Part shown: one piece after another, positions 6,014 through 6,511 of the stretch
Layout: every line of letters begins with the position of its first letter
Numbering within the stretch: position 1 is the first letter of the stretch
DNA from: Bacteroidota bacterium
GTDB lineage: Bacteria > Bacteroidota > Bacteroidia > Bacteroidales > UBA4417
Assembly: GCA_020048595.1 (NCBI GenBank)
Contig: JAIFMH010000311.1
Span: forward strand, 1-6,511
Direction: 5' to 3'
Length of the DNA: 6,511 nucleotides
Position numbers and translations under genes: made by a program
The notes under the pieces: model-generated
What the model was told of the DNA's origin: nothing
Databases searched by the model: none
The model's input: the letters and a program-made list of their open reading frames with translations, nothing else

Positions 6014-6047
6014 GATTTTAGTTTAAGTGAGTACTGAAAATTAAAAG

Positions 6048-6113
6048 TGCAAACGTGATAGCTTATATTTAAGGTGGGTTTACACAATTAGGAATAATGG
6101 TAACATCATTCAC
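6048..6113 (-). promoter_or_regulatory. Conserved upstream module, copy C (DUF4382 promoter region)
   Basis: It aligns without gaps to 5082-5147 of module B at 39 of 66 bases, with the matches concentrated in three blocks. On the minus strand these are GTGAATGAT (6113-6105), CTAATTGTGTAA (6091-6080) and CACGTTTG (6057-6050). The block spacing is identical to modules A and B, while the sequence between the blocks has diverged. The GTGAA/TTCAC dyad is absent here. A start near 6043 would give a 30-base leader for the gene starting at 6013. Confidence 0.6.
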
Positions 6114-6410
6114 ATCTTAGATCACTTATGAATAGTGAAAACAATTTCTTGAAATAAAGACTACCTTTATTATGACAGTAACTGAGAGGAATCACACAGA
6201 AATTTGTGGTATGGATAAAGAGAGTGAATTGTAATAGGTATTAGTGGAAATATACAATCCCAGCGACTAAGAGGTGTGGGGATTTTGGGTTTTTGTATTG
6301 AAAATGAATTGTTCGGTTAGATTTTTTTTAGATTAAAGAATAGATTGATTTGGGGAAGTGGCATATATTTGTTGCTACTAAACAGTTATGCACTATGCTA
6401 AAAAAACGAC
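6114..6410. other. Divergent intergenic region
   Basis: About 297 AT-rich bases lie between the minus-strand DUF4382 unit and the plus-strand gene at 6411. No reading frame longer than a few codons looks real. A weak AATAAAG/CTTTATT hairpin lies at 6153-6171. Apart from the -7-like box at 6364-6371, nothing else is recognisable. Confidence 0.6.
6364..6371 (+). promoter_or_regulatory. Candidate -7 promoter element
   Basis: TATATTTG fits the TAnnTTTG -7 consensus of the Bacteroidota primary sigma factor exactly and lies 39 bases before the ATG at 6411. No TTTG -33 box is seen at the usual 19-21-base spacing; the nearest TTTG (6349-6352) is too close. The call is therefore tentative. Confidence 0.45.
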
Positions 6411-6511
6411 ATGAGTAAATTCAGAATCAGAATATTAATTTGGGGAACACTTCTAATATTATCCATTTTAGTAGTTATAGTTTTACATGTACAACTCGAT
6501 TCCAAGGTAGA
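6411..6511 (+). CDS. N-terminus of a membrane-anchored protein (cut by the window end)
   Basis: The first 33 codons of a plus-strand gene that runs off the window. It starts MSKFRIRILIWGTLLILSIL, continues VVIVLHV and then turns polar with QLDSKV. A short basic N-terminus and a hydrophobic stretch of about 20 residues (8-27) suggest a single membrane anchor or an uncleaved signal, with the rest of the protein outside the cytoplasm. There is no Ala-x-Ala cleavage site and no lipobox Cys in the visible part. The family cannot be told from this fragment. A -7-like box at 6364-6371 may drive it. A 7-codon frame (ATG at 6395, stop overlapping 6411-6417) precedes and overlaps the start. Confidence 0.6.
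   Translation, partial: MSKFRIRILIWGTLLILSILVVIVLHVQLDSKV

Noticed and set aside
6153..6171. AATAAAG/CTTTATT hairpin as a terminator
   Set aside because: The 7-bp AT-rich stem is weak, no T-run follows, and no gene ends there on either strand.
6395..6418. Seven-codon frame MLKKRHE before the last gene
   Set aside because: It is too short to support as a gene; the overlapping ATG at 6411 opens the long hydrophobic frame.

Overview
The window looks like the chromosome of a low-GC Bacteroidota, probably a Bacteroidales- or Marinilabiliales-like organism. The reasons are a close relative of the Porphyromonas gingivalis prolyl tripeptidyl peptidase, a PorT-like outer-membrane barrel, a lipoprotein whose anchoring Cys is followed by an acidic run (CNKDDD), a DUF4382 protein, no clear Shine-Dalgarno sites (A-rich leaders instead), and a TAnnTTTG -7 box. 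This assignment is an inference from protein families.

Layout. Positions 1-192 hold the tail of a broken duplicate of the next gene's signal-peptide region, an AT-rich hairpin and a GC-rich palindromic repeat. Positions 193-2343 (+) encode a complete secreted S9B serine peptidase of the prolyl tripeptidyl peptidase type, with a second copy of the palindrome read in frame just after the signal peptide. A bidirectional terminator (2441-2468) separates it from the convergent outer-membrane barrel gene (2535-3185, -). Next comes a 50-residue membrane protein (3347-3499, -) of the lmo0937 type, then about 560 bases with no convincing gene. Positions 4056-6113 hold three related upstream modules (A, B, C) and the minus-strand genes they accompany: a CsbD stress protein (4842-5027) followed by an sll1863-type coiled-coil lipoprotein (4267-4734), and a DUF4382 lipoprotein (5223-6013) broken by a frameshift and a stop codon. 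The window ends in the first 33 codons of a plus-strand membrane protein (from 6411).

How they fit together. CsbD, sll1863-type and lmo0937-type proteins are small envelope or stress proteins often found near each other in Bacteroidota. Module B lies directly upstream of csbD, module C upstream of the DUF4382 gene, and module A faces the lmo0937-type gene across a gene-free stretch. This suggests a small co-regulated stress or envelope regulon. The conserved blocks are a CANNTTTG element like a -7 box, a CTAATTRTGTAA block and a GTGAATGAT block, at fixed spacing in all three. The most unusual features are this shared module, its apparently orphan copy A, and the palindrome that has become part of a peptidase coding sequence.
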